DNA of 64,000 nucleotides. It comes from Lactobacillus sp. MRS-253-APC-2B (lineage in GTDB: Bacteria; Bacillota; Bacilli; Lactobacillales; Lactobacillaceae). Below, piece by piece: positions 7,361-15,217 of this stretch. The position numbers and the translations under genes are program-made. The notes under the pieces were generated by a model. That model had not been told where the DNA came from, searched no databases, and saw only the letters and a program-made list of their open reading frames with translations. Location: NCBI RefSeq assembly GCF_012843675.1, contig NZ_JABAFO010000002.1, positions 153,504 to 217,503 on the forward strand, given 5' to 3'. Numbering within the stretch: the stretch's first letter is position 1; each line of letters opens with the position of its first letter.

Positions 7361-7410
7361 ATGTTAGAAATTACGTTGCTGAAAACGTTGATTTCTAGCG
7401 TTTTTTTTAT
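7361..7410 (+). terminator. Terminator after the peptide/GtrA unit
   Basis: An imperfect stem (around GTTAGAAATTACG and CGTTGATTTCTAGCG) with a short loop is followed by eight T residues at 7401-7408. Confidence 0.65.
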
Positions 7411-7507
7411 TCAACTGAAATTATGACGAAACTTTGACGCTAGAATCTCTTTATTCGGGATCATAACACTTCTAATTATCTATTGATTTAAAAGAATACG
7501 ACGCCTG

Positions 7508-7640
7508 AACGCTCATTACGCAATCGCGTTCCTGCTTAGCGTTCTAAGCCCTCAGCACTCGCTTTTCGCTCATGCTGCTGGCAAGAACGAAGCACCTTAA
7601 CGCTCATTATTCAATCGCGTTCTTGTGCTAGTGTTCTTAA
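7508..7640 (+). repeat. Two imperfect ~40-base direct repeats
   Basis: AACGCTCATTACGCAATCGC at 7508 and AACGCTCATTATTCAATCGC at 7599, each followed by a similar GTTCnTGnTTAGCGTTCTAA-like tail, are 91 bases apart. No reading frame covers them. They are probably remnants of element or plasmid non-coding DNA. Confidence 0.55.
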
Positions 7641-7692
7641 TCTCCAAGCTTCGCTAACCGCTCGCTTGTCAATAAAGAACACTATATTGAAG

Positions 7693-7801
7693 GCAAGCAC
7701 CCTCTTTTGTAGACTATATTACATATAGCTACAAAGAATGCTTGCAAAGGGACTGCTTCGCTCCCCTTGACCCCTTAGACAAACTTTTTAACAAAAAGTT
7801 T
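7693..7801. repeat. Cluster of hairpins in plasmid-like non-coding DNA
   Basis: A long imperfect inverted repeat has outer arms GCAAGCA (7693-7699) and TGCTTGC (7739-7745) and inner matches around TTTGTAGACTATAT. It is followed by a GGGA/TCCC hairpin near 7749-7766 and a perfect 9-base hairpin AAACTTTTT-AAC-AAAAAGTTT (7781-7801). Closely packed hairpins are typical of single-strand origins or transfer origins of small plasmids. The exact role is not known. Confidence 0.5.
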
Positions 7802-7853
7802 GATCAAAAAGCTCGGCCTAATTGACTTTTCAAGCCAATTACTAGCCTCGCTA

Positions 7854-7912
7854 ACGACAACAATTTGCGCGAAGTGATTTCATCACTTCAGCAAAAAAAG
7901 TTGTCGTTTTTT
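7854..7912 (+). terminator. Long terminator-like hairpin
   Basis: ACGACAAC (7854-7861) pairs with GTTGTCGT (7900-7907). Inside lies a perfect GAAGTGAT/ATCACTTC stem, and a T-run follows to 7912. There is no obvious gene immediately upstream on the plus strand, so it may insulate the element end. Confidence 0.6.
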
Positions 7913-7914
7913 CG

Positions 7915-7952
7915 GCTGCAACCAAGATCAAATATGCTATACTGGTTGCAGC
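7915..7952. repeat. 10-base inverted repeat
   Basis: GCTGCAACCA and TGGTTGCAGC flank 18 AT-rich bases that contain a TATGCTATAC stretch resembling a -10 region. It could be an operator or a terminal site; no function is assigned. Confidence 0.35.
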
Positions 7953-7996
7953 TGATCAACGAACAATTCGTTGATAAATCTATCTATACGTAACAA

Positions 7997-8028
7997 AAAA
8001 ACCGTTACCTTAATTTCAGGTAACGGCC
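7997..8028 (-). terminator. Terminator reading on the minus strand
   Basis: CCGTTACC (8004-8011) and GGTAACGG (8021-8028) form an 8-base stem preceded by seven A residues, which is a T-run on the minus strand. No minus-strand gene was found between here and 8275, so it may be a relic at the right side of the element. Confidence 0.5.
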
Positions 8029-8233
8029 GTGCCCGACAGTTTGATTCATTAAAATTTCTCTAATAATCTCAGAAAACTACCAAGTTTGGCCGTACAGAGA
8101 GCGCTTAAGGGGGAAAAAGGGGAAATTTTTGATAAGGTATTACATCATTTGATGATTTGGGTAGTTAATAGAAGCTTATAATATCAGCGCTTTGATATTC
8201 TTTGACAGTATATGATTTACTCCCTCGGAATTA
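8029..8233. other. Non-coding stretch at the probable element/chromosome junction
   Basis: Nothing coding is visible here. It should contain the right attachment site if the element ends before the hydrolase gene, but the left copy lies outside the window, so the site cannot be placed. No tRNA fragment is seen. Confidence 0.4.
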
Positions 8234-8242
8234 TGTTATAAT
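8234..8242 (+). promoter_or_regulatory. Extended -10 promoter of the hydrolase gene
   Basis: TGTTATAAT is a consensus -10 with the TGn extension, 34 bases before the start codon. A TTGACA at 8202-8207 is too far (29 bases) to be its -35. Confidence 0.55.
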
Positions 8243-8275
8243 TTTAATGATTTTCTAATTGAGGGAGGAAGAACT

Positions 8276-9097
8276 ATGTCAGAAGCGATCGGTGAATCTC
8301 AGCTGCTGATTAAGACCCCAGATCATCAGCAGTTGTTTGTAAAACAGAATCGGCCACTGGCACTACAAGCTGTTTTGGTAGTCGTGCATGGTCTAGGTGG
8401 ACATCAAGGGCGCTATGACTATCTGACCAACTGGTTTGTTGCCCATCATGTTGCCGTTTACCGCTATGATCATCGCGGTCATGGTCAGACTCCTGGGGCA
8501 CATGGCGTTTATGGCGACTTTAACCATTTTCCCGATGATCTTAAAACCGTTGTCGATTGGGCCAAAAAAAACACGCCGCATCTGCCAATCTTTGTCGTTG
8601 GTCACAGTCTGGGCGGCGGCACGGCGATGGCATTTGGTGCCAAATATCCAGCAACGGTCAATGGCATTATTTCCGTTGGGGCCTTAACGAGATATCATAA
8701 TCAGATCTTTGGACCAGTTCATCATTTTAAAACTGATGAGACAATCAGTGGCAGTTTTGGTGATCGAAGCAACAGCAGTGCCTGGATGCGAAAAGACTAT
8801 CAAGACGATCCCTTGAATCTAACCGTAATTAAAGGATCACTGCTGAATGCGGCTTTGGATCTGGTTGCGTTTAATAAATCGCATGCTGCTGATTTTGTGG
8901 ATCCGGTTTTGGTTCTGCATGGTGCCGAAGATGGCGTGGTCAGTGTCGATGACTCAATGGACAGTTATCGTGAAATCGCTTCGGTAGATAAAGAACTGCA
9001 TGTTTACCCATGTTTAAGACATCAGGTTTTAAACGAACCATCGCGCCGTCGAGAAGTATATCAAGAAATCTTGAACTGGATGAAAAAACATGGCTAA
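8276..9097 (+). CDS. Alpha/beta hydrolase, monoacylglycerol-lipase-like
   Basis: The 273-residue protein fits the serine aminopeptidase/Hydrolase_4 family (monoglyceride lipases and lysophospholipases). It has the oxyanion segment VVHGLGGHQGRY, the family motif YDHRGHG near residue 68, the nucleophile elbow GHSLGGG with Ser111, an HGAEDGVVS acid region and a C-terminal LRHQVLNE His. There is no signal peptide, so it is cytoplasmic. The probable role is hydrolysis of acylglycerols or esters; the true substrate is unknown. GGGAGGAAG precedes the ATG. It is the first gene with core-genome composition to the right of the mobile element and is transcribed alone. Confidence 0.85.
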   Translation: MSEAIGESQLLIKTPDHQQLFVKQNRPLALQAVLVVVHGLGGHQGRYDYLTNWFVAHHVAVYRYDHRGHGQTPGAHGVYGDFNHFPDDLKTVVDWAKKNTPHLPIFVVGHSLGGGTAMAFGAKYPATVNGIISVGALTRYHNQIFGPVHHFKTDETISGSFGDRSNSSAWMRKDYQDDPLNLTVIKGSLLNAALDLVAFNKSHAADFVDPVLVLHGAEDGVVSVDDSMDSYREIASVDKELHVYPCLRHQVLNEPSRRREVYQEILNWMKKHG

Positions 9098-9109
9098 ACG
9101 AGTTAAAGA

Positions 9110-9235
9110 GATCAATTGCCTAACTATTTTATAGATAATATTGCCCCAGCATGTTAGCCTGGCGGGCCAAACGCTGAAAATCAGTTTGCTACCGATTTTC
9201 GACGTTTTTTCTTACTCCCTTTTATTGATGCAACG
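9110..9235. repeat. Dispersed intergenic repeat, copy 1, with terminator
   Basis: TAACTATTTTATAGATAATA and CAAACGCTGAAAATCAG match the copies at 28366-28555 and 48482-48633. A hairpin GAAAATC/GATTTTC (9176-9200), followed by six T (9205-9210), makes this copy a likely terminator for the hydrolase gene. Confidence 0.6.
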
Positions 9236-9292
9236 GTACGTTTTTTGGCGGCGGCTTCTGCTATAATTTTTAAGTGAAAGGATGGATCACGA

Positions 9293-12200
9293 ATGGAACT
9301 AGTGCCGCTTAACGTAATCAGCACCTATAGTCTATTGCAGAGTCCGTTGCGCCCGCAAGAGCTGGTGCAAGGAGCCAAGGCCAAGGGGTATCATGCCGTA
9401 GCTTTGGCTGATTGGAACGTGATGTATGGTGCGATTGATTTTTACAATGCCGCCAAAGCAGCCGGTATCAAGCCTTTATTGGGACTACGGCTGCATCTAA
9501 AGACTGCGGCCATGACCACTAGAGGCCTGGAAGTCTTGTTTTTGGCGCGGACGCAGGCAGGCTATCTCAATTTGATGCAGCTGTCGACGCTCAAACAGAC
9601 GCAGGCACAAACACGATTTTTGACGCATCAGGAGATCAAGCCTTATCTAAACGATCTGGATTTGATCCTACCCGCGCAGCCATTGACACTTGACCAGTCA
9701 TTGATTGATCAGTGGCTGCCGGCAATGATTGAAGCTACGGCCGGGCATCTTTGGCTGGGCGTTGATCTGGAACTTGATGCCATTCAGCGTGAGCAGATCA
9801 AACAAACGGCACAACATTATGATGTATCGTTGGCAGCTGCACCACGGGTTGAATATTTAGAAGACGACGATGCATTTGCGGCTGATGTGTTGCGCCATAT
9901 TGATGCGGGAACTAAGATGGCCAATCCGTTTTTTCAGGCACATCAATCAATCAGTCGCGCACTGCCTGAACAAGAAAAGCTCAGCCAGGCATTCTTGGAT
10001 TCGGGATTTGAAAATGCAGTTGAACAAACGACTAGAATCGCTCAAGAATGCGCTGTTGAGGTTCGGTTTCAAAAGCCTGTCTTACCCAAGTTTCCAACAC
10101 CAGATCAGCAGAGTGCCGCGGATTATCTAAAGTCACTGTGTCAGGCGGGACTTCAGAAACGACCATTGGCACCAGGATATACCTTGGCTGACTATCAAAA
10201 GCGGCTGCAAAGTGAGCTGACGACGATTCATGAAATGGGGTTTGACGATTATTTTCTGATTGTCTGGGACGTTATGCGCTTCGTTCACCAGCAGAAAATG
10301 GCGACTGATCCAGGACGAGGCTCGGCGGCTGGTTCGCTGGTTGCCTATGTTTTGGCGATTACCGAGGTTGATCCATTAAAATACCAATTGCTGTTCGAAC
10401 GGTTCTTAAATCCGGAACGGGCGCAGATGCCGGATATCGACCTTGACCTGCCTGACAATCGGCGTGATGAGGTGTTGGCTTATGTTCACCAAAAGTATGG
10501 TCATAGCCGAGTTGCTCAGATCATCACGTTTGGGACGTTTGGTGCCAAGCAGGCTGTCAGGGACGTGGGCCGGGTTTTTGGCATGCCAGTCTATGCTATC
10601 GATGAGCTGGCCCGCGCCGTTCCCAATCTGCCCAAGATTACGTTGCAGCAAGCCTTAAATGAATCGCGATCGCTCAATAATCTGCTCAGCGATTCTTCAC
10701 AAAACGCGCTTTTAATGAAAACCGCACTGCGGATTGAGGGACTACCGCGTCATTATTCCACGCACGCGGCCGGAATCGTTTTGTCCCAGGATCCTTTGAA
10801 TCAACTGGTACCATTGCAAAACGGCAGTGATGGCCTGTTGATGACGCAGTTTCCCAAAGATACGGTTGAGGCATTGGGCCTTTTGAAGATGGACTTTTTG
10901 GGATTGCGAAACCTGTCGATCATGGATGCGGCTTTGCGACTGGTCGAAAAGAGCCAACCAGATTTTAATCTGCGAAAAATCAGTCTCAATGATCCATTGA
11001 CCCTTCAGCTGTTTCAAAAAGGAGCAACGGAAGGAATTTTTCAATTTGAGTCAAGCGGGATTCGGCAGGTATTGATACGGCTGCATCCCGAAAACTTTGA
11101 AATGATCGTGGCCGTCAACGCGCTGTATCGTCCTGGACCAATGGACAACATTACGCATTTTATCGCCCGTAAAGAGGGTCGTGAAAAGGTCAGTCTGCCT
11201 GATCCATCGCTGGCACCGATTCTGGCACCAACCTATGGGATTTTGGTCTATCAAGAGCAGGTCATGCAACTGGCAGCTAAGATGGCTGGCTTTACACTGG
11301 GGCAGGCCGATCTTTTGCGGCGGGCGATGAGCAAGAAAAAGCAAGATGTAATGGAAAAAATGCGTGGTCGCTTTGTGCAAGGCGCGATTGCCAATGGCTA
11401 TTCCAAGACGGTTGCCGAGCAGGTCTTTGATTATATTGATCGTTTTGCCAACTATGGCTTCAATCGTTCCCATGCCGTGGCTTATTCGATGATGGCCTTT
11501 GAAATGGCTTATTTGAAGTGTCATTTTACACCAGCGTTTTTTGCCGCATTATTGAATGCCCATGCTGGTTCAGAAAAAATGCGCGCCTATTTTGAGGATG
11601 CCAGATCGTTTGGCGTGGCAATTATCGGTCCCAATATCAACTTCAGCCAGGCCGACTTTAGTCTGTACCAGGGTCGGGTCTTGTTTGGCCTTGCAATGAT
11701 TAAGGGCATCCGACGCGATCTGATCAAAGCGGTTATCGATCAGCGAAAACAAAAACCGTTTGCCAATCTGGCCGACTTTATTGGCCGCATCGACGTTAAA
11801 TTTAGAAAAGTCGAACTGATTGCGCCGCTGATTTATGCCGGTGCTTTTGATCATTTGGGCAGCAACCGGGCTGAGATGATTGATGCCTTGCCGGACTTGA
11901 TTGACGGAGCTGAGTTTAATCAAGCGCTGATGGGCAACGATACTTTTCAGACGACGATCCCGGCGCGGCCGGAGTATCCTTTGGCACAGCGGCTGGAAAA
12001 AGAGCATGAGTATCTGGGCATCTACTTGTCGGGACATCCCGTCAGCCAGTATCGGGCTTTGGCCAATCAGCTGCATGCGGTCAAGGTCACTCAGCTTAAA
12101 GAGGGGATGAATGCGACTTTGATCTTATATGTCAGTCGCGTTAAGACGATCAATACCAAAAAAACGCGTCAGCCCATGGCATTTATCAGTGCCTCTGATG

Positions 12201-12619
12201 AAACCGGCAGTATTGAGGTAACGGTTTTTCCAAAACAGTTCCAGCGCTACCAAGAACTGGTTGCTGCGCGCAATGTCTTGATTATCAGCGGCCGAGTGGA
12301 AAATCGTAATGGCAGTCTGCAGCTGCTGGCCAGTCGAATTCAGCTGGCTTCGGCTGCTGATGAGCGTGGATCGGCGCCAGCCAAGACGCGCTGGTTTCTG
12401 CAGTTGCGACCTGGTGTCTTGACACCGCAGCTTTCTGCTCAGCTGCAGGAATTTATCAAGCTTCACCATGGCAATGTACCAGTAATGGTTTATTATCCTG
12501 AAAAAAAGCAGACGCAGCTGCTGCCGCGCAGTCAGTGGCTCAATGGGGATGAAGCTACTAAAAAGGGACTGATTGATCTTTTGGGAGTCAGCAACGTGGT
12601 TTATCAATCCGTGCCATGA
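9293..12619 (+). CDS. dnaE: DNA polymerase III alpha subunit DnaE
   Basis: At 1,108 residues this is DnaE, the second replicative polymerase of Firmicutes, which extends RNA primers before hand-off to PolC. The order is an N-terminal PHP-like domain, a polymerase core with DPGRGSAAGSLVAY and the catalytic PDIDLDLPDNRR near residue 380, a helix-hairpin-helix region, and a C-terminal OB fold (about residues 945-1020). The PHP metal sites look lost: the usual HxH is NVI and the following Asp-His is Asp-Trp (LADWNVMYG), so no exonuclease or phosphatase activity is expected from it. AAAGGATGG precedes the ATG. pyk follows, with no pfkA between. Confidence 0.96.
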   Translation: MELVPLNVISTYSLLQSPLRPQELVQGAKAKGYHAVALADWNVMYGAIDFYNAAKAAGIKPLLGLRLHLKTAAMTTRGLEVLFLARTQAGYLNLMQLSTLKQTQAQTRFLTHQEIKPYLNDLDLILPAQPLTLDQSLIDQWLPAMIEATAGHLWLGVDLELDAIQREQIKQTAQHYDVSLAAAPRVEYLEDDDAFAADVLRHIDAGTKMANPFFQAHQSISRALPEQEKLSQAFLDSGFENAVEQTTRIAQECAVEVRFQKPVLPKFPTPDQQSAADYLKSLCQAGLQKRPLAPGYTLADYQKRLQSELTTIHEMGFDDYFLIVWDVMRFVHQQKMATDPGRGSAAGSLVAYVLAITEVDPLKYQLLFERFLNPERAQMPDIDLDLPDNRRDEVLAYVHQKYGHSRVAQIITFGTFGAKQAVRDVGRVFGMPVYAIDELARAVPNLPKITLQQALNESRSLNNLLSDSSQNALLMKTALRIEGLPRHYSTHAAGIVLSQDPLNQLVPLQNGSDGLLMTQFPKDTVEALGLLKMDFLGLRNLSIMDAALRLVEKSQPDFNLRKISLNDPLTLQLFQKGATEGIFQFESSGIRQVLIRLHPENFEMIVAVNALYRPGPMDNITHFIARKEGREKVSLPDPSLAPILAPTYGILVYQEQVMQLAAKMAGFTLGQADLLRRAMSKKKQDVMEKMRGRFVQGAIANGYSKTVAEQVFDYIDRFANYGFNRSHAVAYSMMAFEMAYLKCHFTPAFFAALLNAHAGSEKMRAYFEDARSFGVAIIGPNINFSQADFSLYQGRVLFGLAMIKGIRRDLIKAVIDQRKQKPFANLADFIGRIDVKFRKVELIAPLIYAGAFDHLGSNRAEMIDALPDLIDGAEFNQALMGNDTFQTTIPARPEYPLAQRLEKEHEYLGIYLSGHPVSQYRALANQLHAVKVTQLKEGMNATLILYVSRVKTINTKKTRQPMAFISASDETGSIEVTVFPKQFQRYQELVAARNVLIISGRVENRNGSLQLLASRIQLASAADERGSAPAKTRWFLQLRPGVLTPQLSAQLQEFIKLHHGNVPVMVYYPEKKQTQLLPRSQWLNGDEATKKGLIDLLGVSNVVYQSVP

Positions 12620-12681
12620 AATGGTTTGTTGCCAGCGTCAAAAATAATTAAAGTGTTAGCGTTTTCTTAATGCAATTAGTA

Positions 12682-12710
12682 AAGACAACGAATTTAAAAA
12701 GTGCTATGAT
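12682..12710 (+). promoter_or_regulatory. Promoter of pyk
   Basis: AAGACA and TATGAT are separated by 17 bases. The 68-base leader that follows contains a TGCATTAATGCA palindrome shortly before the ribosome site. Confidence 0.6.
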
Positions 12711-12777
12711 AAGTGTTGTGCAAATGAGGTGCGCAATGGCGCAGTTTCTGCATTAATGCAAAGGAGAGATGTCACTT

Positions 12778-14199
12778 ATGAAGAAAACCAAGATTGTAAG
12801 TACCCTTGGTCCTGCAAGTACTGATGTTGACACGATTGTAAAGCTGATCAATGCTGGTGCCAACATTTTCCGTTTCAACTTCTCACACGGTGATCACCCA
12901 GAACACCTGGGCCGGATGAACAATGTTAAGAAGGCTCAAGAAATCACCGGTAAGCACGTTGGTCTGATGTTGGACACTAAGGGTGCTGAAATTCGTACTA
13001 CTGTTGAAAAAGACGGTAAGATCGAATTCAATGCTGGTGACAAGGTTCGGATCTCAATGGACGACTCCATTGAAGGTACGCACGAAAAGATTGCTGTTAC
13101 CTACCCAGGTCTGTACGATGACGTTCACGTTGGCGGCCACGTTCTGTTTGATGATGGTCTGATCGACATGATCATCGACGAAAAGGACGAAGCTAACCAT
13201 GAACTGGTCTGCACGGTTCAAAACCATGGTCTGCTGGGTTCACGCAAGGGTGTCAACGCACCTGGCGTTTCCATCAACCTGCCTGGTATCACGGAAAAGG
13301 ACTCTAGCGACATTCGTTTTGGTCTGGAACAAGGTATCAACTACATCGCCGCTTCCTTCGTTCGTAAGCCAGAAGATATCGAAGACATTCGTGCACTGCT
13401 GAAGGAAAAGAACATGGAAGACGTTCAAATCTTCCCTAAGATCGAATCTCAAGAAGGTATCGACAACTTCGAAGCAATTATGCAAGTTGCTGATGGTCTG
13501 ATGGTTCCACGTGGTGACATGGGTGTTGAAATCCCAGCTGAAAACGTGCCATTGGTACAAAAGAAGATGATTCGCCGCTGCAACGAAATGGGCAAGCCAG
13601 TTATCACGGCTACCCAAATGCTGGACTCCATGGAAGAAAACCCACGCCCAACGCGTGCCGAAGTTTCTGACGTTGCCAACGCTGTCTTTGATGGTACTGA
13701 TGCAACGATGCTGTCTGGTGAAAGTGCCAACGGTGACTGGCCAGTAGAAGCCGTTTCTACGATGGCTCGCATCGACGTTAAGGCTGAAAACAACCTGGAC
13801 CTGTTCGGTACGGAAACGTTCAACTTTGACAAGAGCGACGTTACGGAAACGATCGGTTCTGCAGTTGCCCAAGCCGCTAAGGACCTTGACATCAAGGTTA
13901 TCGTAGCCGCTACTTCTTCAGGCTACACGGCCCGTATGATCTCCAAGTACCGTCCAAACGCCGACATTCTGGCTTTGACGTTTGATGAACGGACTGAACG
14001 TGGTCTGATGGTTAACTGGGGTGTTCAACCATACGTTGTTGACAAGCCAGCTGACACTGATGAAATGTTTGCTCTGGCTGCTAAGAAGGCAGTTGAACTT
14101 GGTTTTGCCAAGAAGGGCGACAAGATCATCGTGGTTGCCGGTGTTCCTATGGGCACGCCAGGTGCAACCAACCTGATGCGGGTTGAAACGATCAAGTAG
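12778..14199 (+). CDS. pyk: Pyruvate kinase
   Basis: The 473-residue enzyme converts phosphoenolpyruvate and ADP to pyruvate and ATP in the lower part of the phosphoketolase pathway. Diagnostic segments are KTKIVSTLGPAS at the N-terminus, LDTKGAEIRT, the active-site PKIESQEGIDNF and MVPRGDMGVE, and PVITATQMLDSM. The C-terminal domain ends at MRVETIK with no extra phosphohistidine domain, unlike B. subtilis Pyk. ATG 12778 is chosen because AAAGGAGA is ten bases upstream; an ATG nine bases earlier is too near that site. Codon choice is strongly biased, as expected for a highly expressed gene. In homofermenters pfkA usually precedes pyk; here it does not. Confidence 0.97.
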   Translation: MKKTKIVSTLGPASTDVDTIVKLINAGANIFRFNFSHGDHPEHLGRMNNVKKAQEITGKHVGLMLDTKGAEIRTTVEKDGKIEFNAGDKVRISMDDSIEGTHEKIAVTYPGLYDDVHVGGHVLFDDGLIDMIIDEKDEANHELVCTVQNHGLLGSRKGVNAPGVSINLPGITEKDSSDIRFGLEQGINYIAASFVRKPEDIEDIRALLKEKNMEDVQIFPKIESQEGIDNFEAIMQVADGLMVPRGDMGVEIPAENVPLVQKKMIRRCNEMGKPVITATQMLDSMEENPRPTRAEVSDVANAVFDGTDATMLSGESANGDWPVEAVSTMARIDVKAENNLDLFGTETFNFDKSDVTETIGSAVAQAAKDLDIKVIVAATSSGYTARMISKYRPNADILALTFDERTERGLMVNWGVQPYVVDKPADTDEMFALAAKKAVELGFAKKGDKIIVVAGVPMGTPGATNLMRVETIK

Positions 14200-14218
14200 T
14201 CTTGATTATTTCATCCGC

Positions 14219-14252
14219 AAAAACCGTCTGTCATTAGACAGGCGGTTTTTTT
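14219..14252 (+). terminator. Terminator of pyk
   Basis: AAACCGTCTGT and ACAGGCGGTTT form a stem with a CATTAG loop, followed by a T-run. Confidence 0.85.
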
Positions 14253-14329
14253 ACTCCTTTGCTTTTATTTTGTTCTAATATTATGTAAAATAGGCTAGAT
14301 ACCCAACTGAGAAAATTAAGGATGATAAA

Positions 14330-15217
14330 ATGATAAATTCAGTACTTGGCAAAGTCGTCGATGCCGTAATGATCGACGAAAACGACCATGATTATTTCGT
14401 ACAGCCTGCGCGCAACGGTCAAACCTATCGCCTGCCCAAGGATGAAAGCCCTCAAGTTCTGCATATTGGTGGTTCCGTTCGCGGCTTTGTCTATGAAAAT
14501 GAAAATCACCAGCTGCAAATGACCTGCCAGCATATTCCAACGGTGCAAGTTGATCATTATGATTTTGGGACGGTTGTTGGTGTTCGGCGCGACTTGGGCG
14601 TCTTTGTCGATATTGGTCTGCCTAATAAAGACATCGTTGTTTCATTGGATGATCTGCCAAGTCTCAAGCATCTATGGCCGCAAAAAGGCGATCGCTTGAT
14701 GATGGCGCTTAAGGTTGACGATAAAAATCGAATCTGGGGCCAGTTGGCAGATGAGAGCGTTTTTGAAGCCATCGCCAATCGCCCGGATCCCCGGATGAAA
14801 AACAAGGACGTTAAGGCAACTGTCTATCGCTTGAAGATGGCAGGAACGTTTGTGATTACAGATGACTACTGCCTGGGCTTCATTCACCCAAGCGAGCGTG
14901 ATCAAGAGCCTAGATTAGGTCAGCGAATCTCGGCACGAGTAATCGGTCTATCAAGTCATGGCAGTCTTAATCTTTCGTTAAAGCCGCGTGCCTACCAGGC
15001 AATCGGCGAAGATGCTCAGATGCTTTTGGAGATGCTGCGTCGCACGCCTGACCATACGCTGCCGTTTACTGACAAGAGTGATCCCGAGGCAATTCGGCAA
15101 GAGTTTGGCATCAGCAAGGGCCAGTTCAAACGCGCGGTTGGTCATCTCTTGAAGGCAAGAATGGTCAGCATGGTCAATGGCAAGCTGATTTTAATTAAGG
15201 ATCCAGATGATAAATAA
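14330..15217 (+). CDS. cvfB: S1-domain RNA-binding protein CvfB
   Basis: The 295-residue protein fits CvfB (YitL), an RNA-binding protein with S1-like domains and a C-terminal winged helix that affects virulence and gene expression in other Firmicutes. An S1-like repeat is seen at about residues 72-140 (GTVVGVRRDLGVFVDIGLP), another near 160-215 (ATVYRLKMAGTFVITDDYC), and the C-terminus (FGISKGQFKRAVGHLLKA) is the winged-helix signature. GGATGATAAA precedes the start. The stop overlaps the xerD start by one base, so it heads the xerD-ribT-scpA-scpB-rluB operon. Confidence 0.88.
   Translation: MINSVLGKVVDAVMIDENDHDYFVQPARNGQTYRLPKDESPQVLHIGGSVRGFVYENENHQLQMTCQHIPTVQVDHYDFGTVVGVRRDLGVFVDIGLPNKDIVVSLDDLPSLKHLWPQKGDRLMMALKVDDKNRIWGQLADESVFEAIANRPDPRMKNKDVKATVYRLKMAGTFVITDDYCLGFIHPSERDQEPRLGQRISARVIGLSSHGSLNLSLKPRAYQAIGEDAQMLLEMLRRTPDHTLPFTDKSDPEAIRQEFGISKGQFKRAVGHLLKARMVSMVNGKLILIKDPDDK

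Noticed and set aside
8029..8233. tRNA fragment or attachment repeat at the right end of the element
   Set aside because: No tRNA 3' end (T-loop and CCA pattern) is seen, and the left end is outside the window, so no repeat pair can be shown.
8202..8242. TTGACA at 8202 as -35 of the hydrolase promoter
   Set aside because: The spacer to TATAAT is 29 bases, too long even for MerR-type promoters; the extended -10 alone is more likely.
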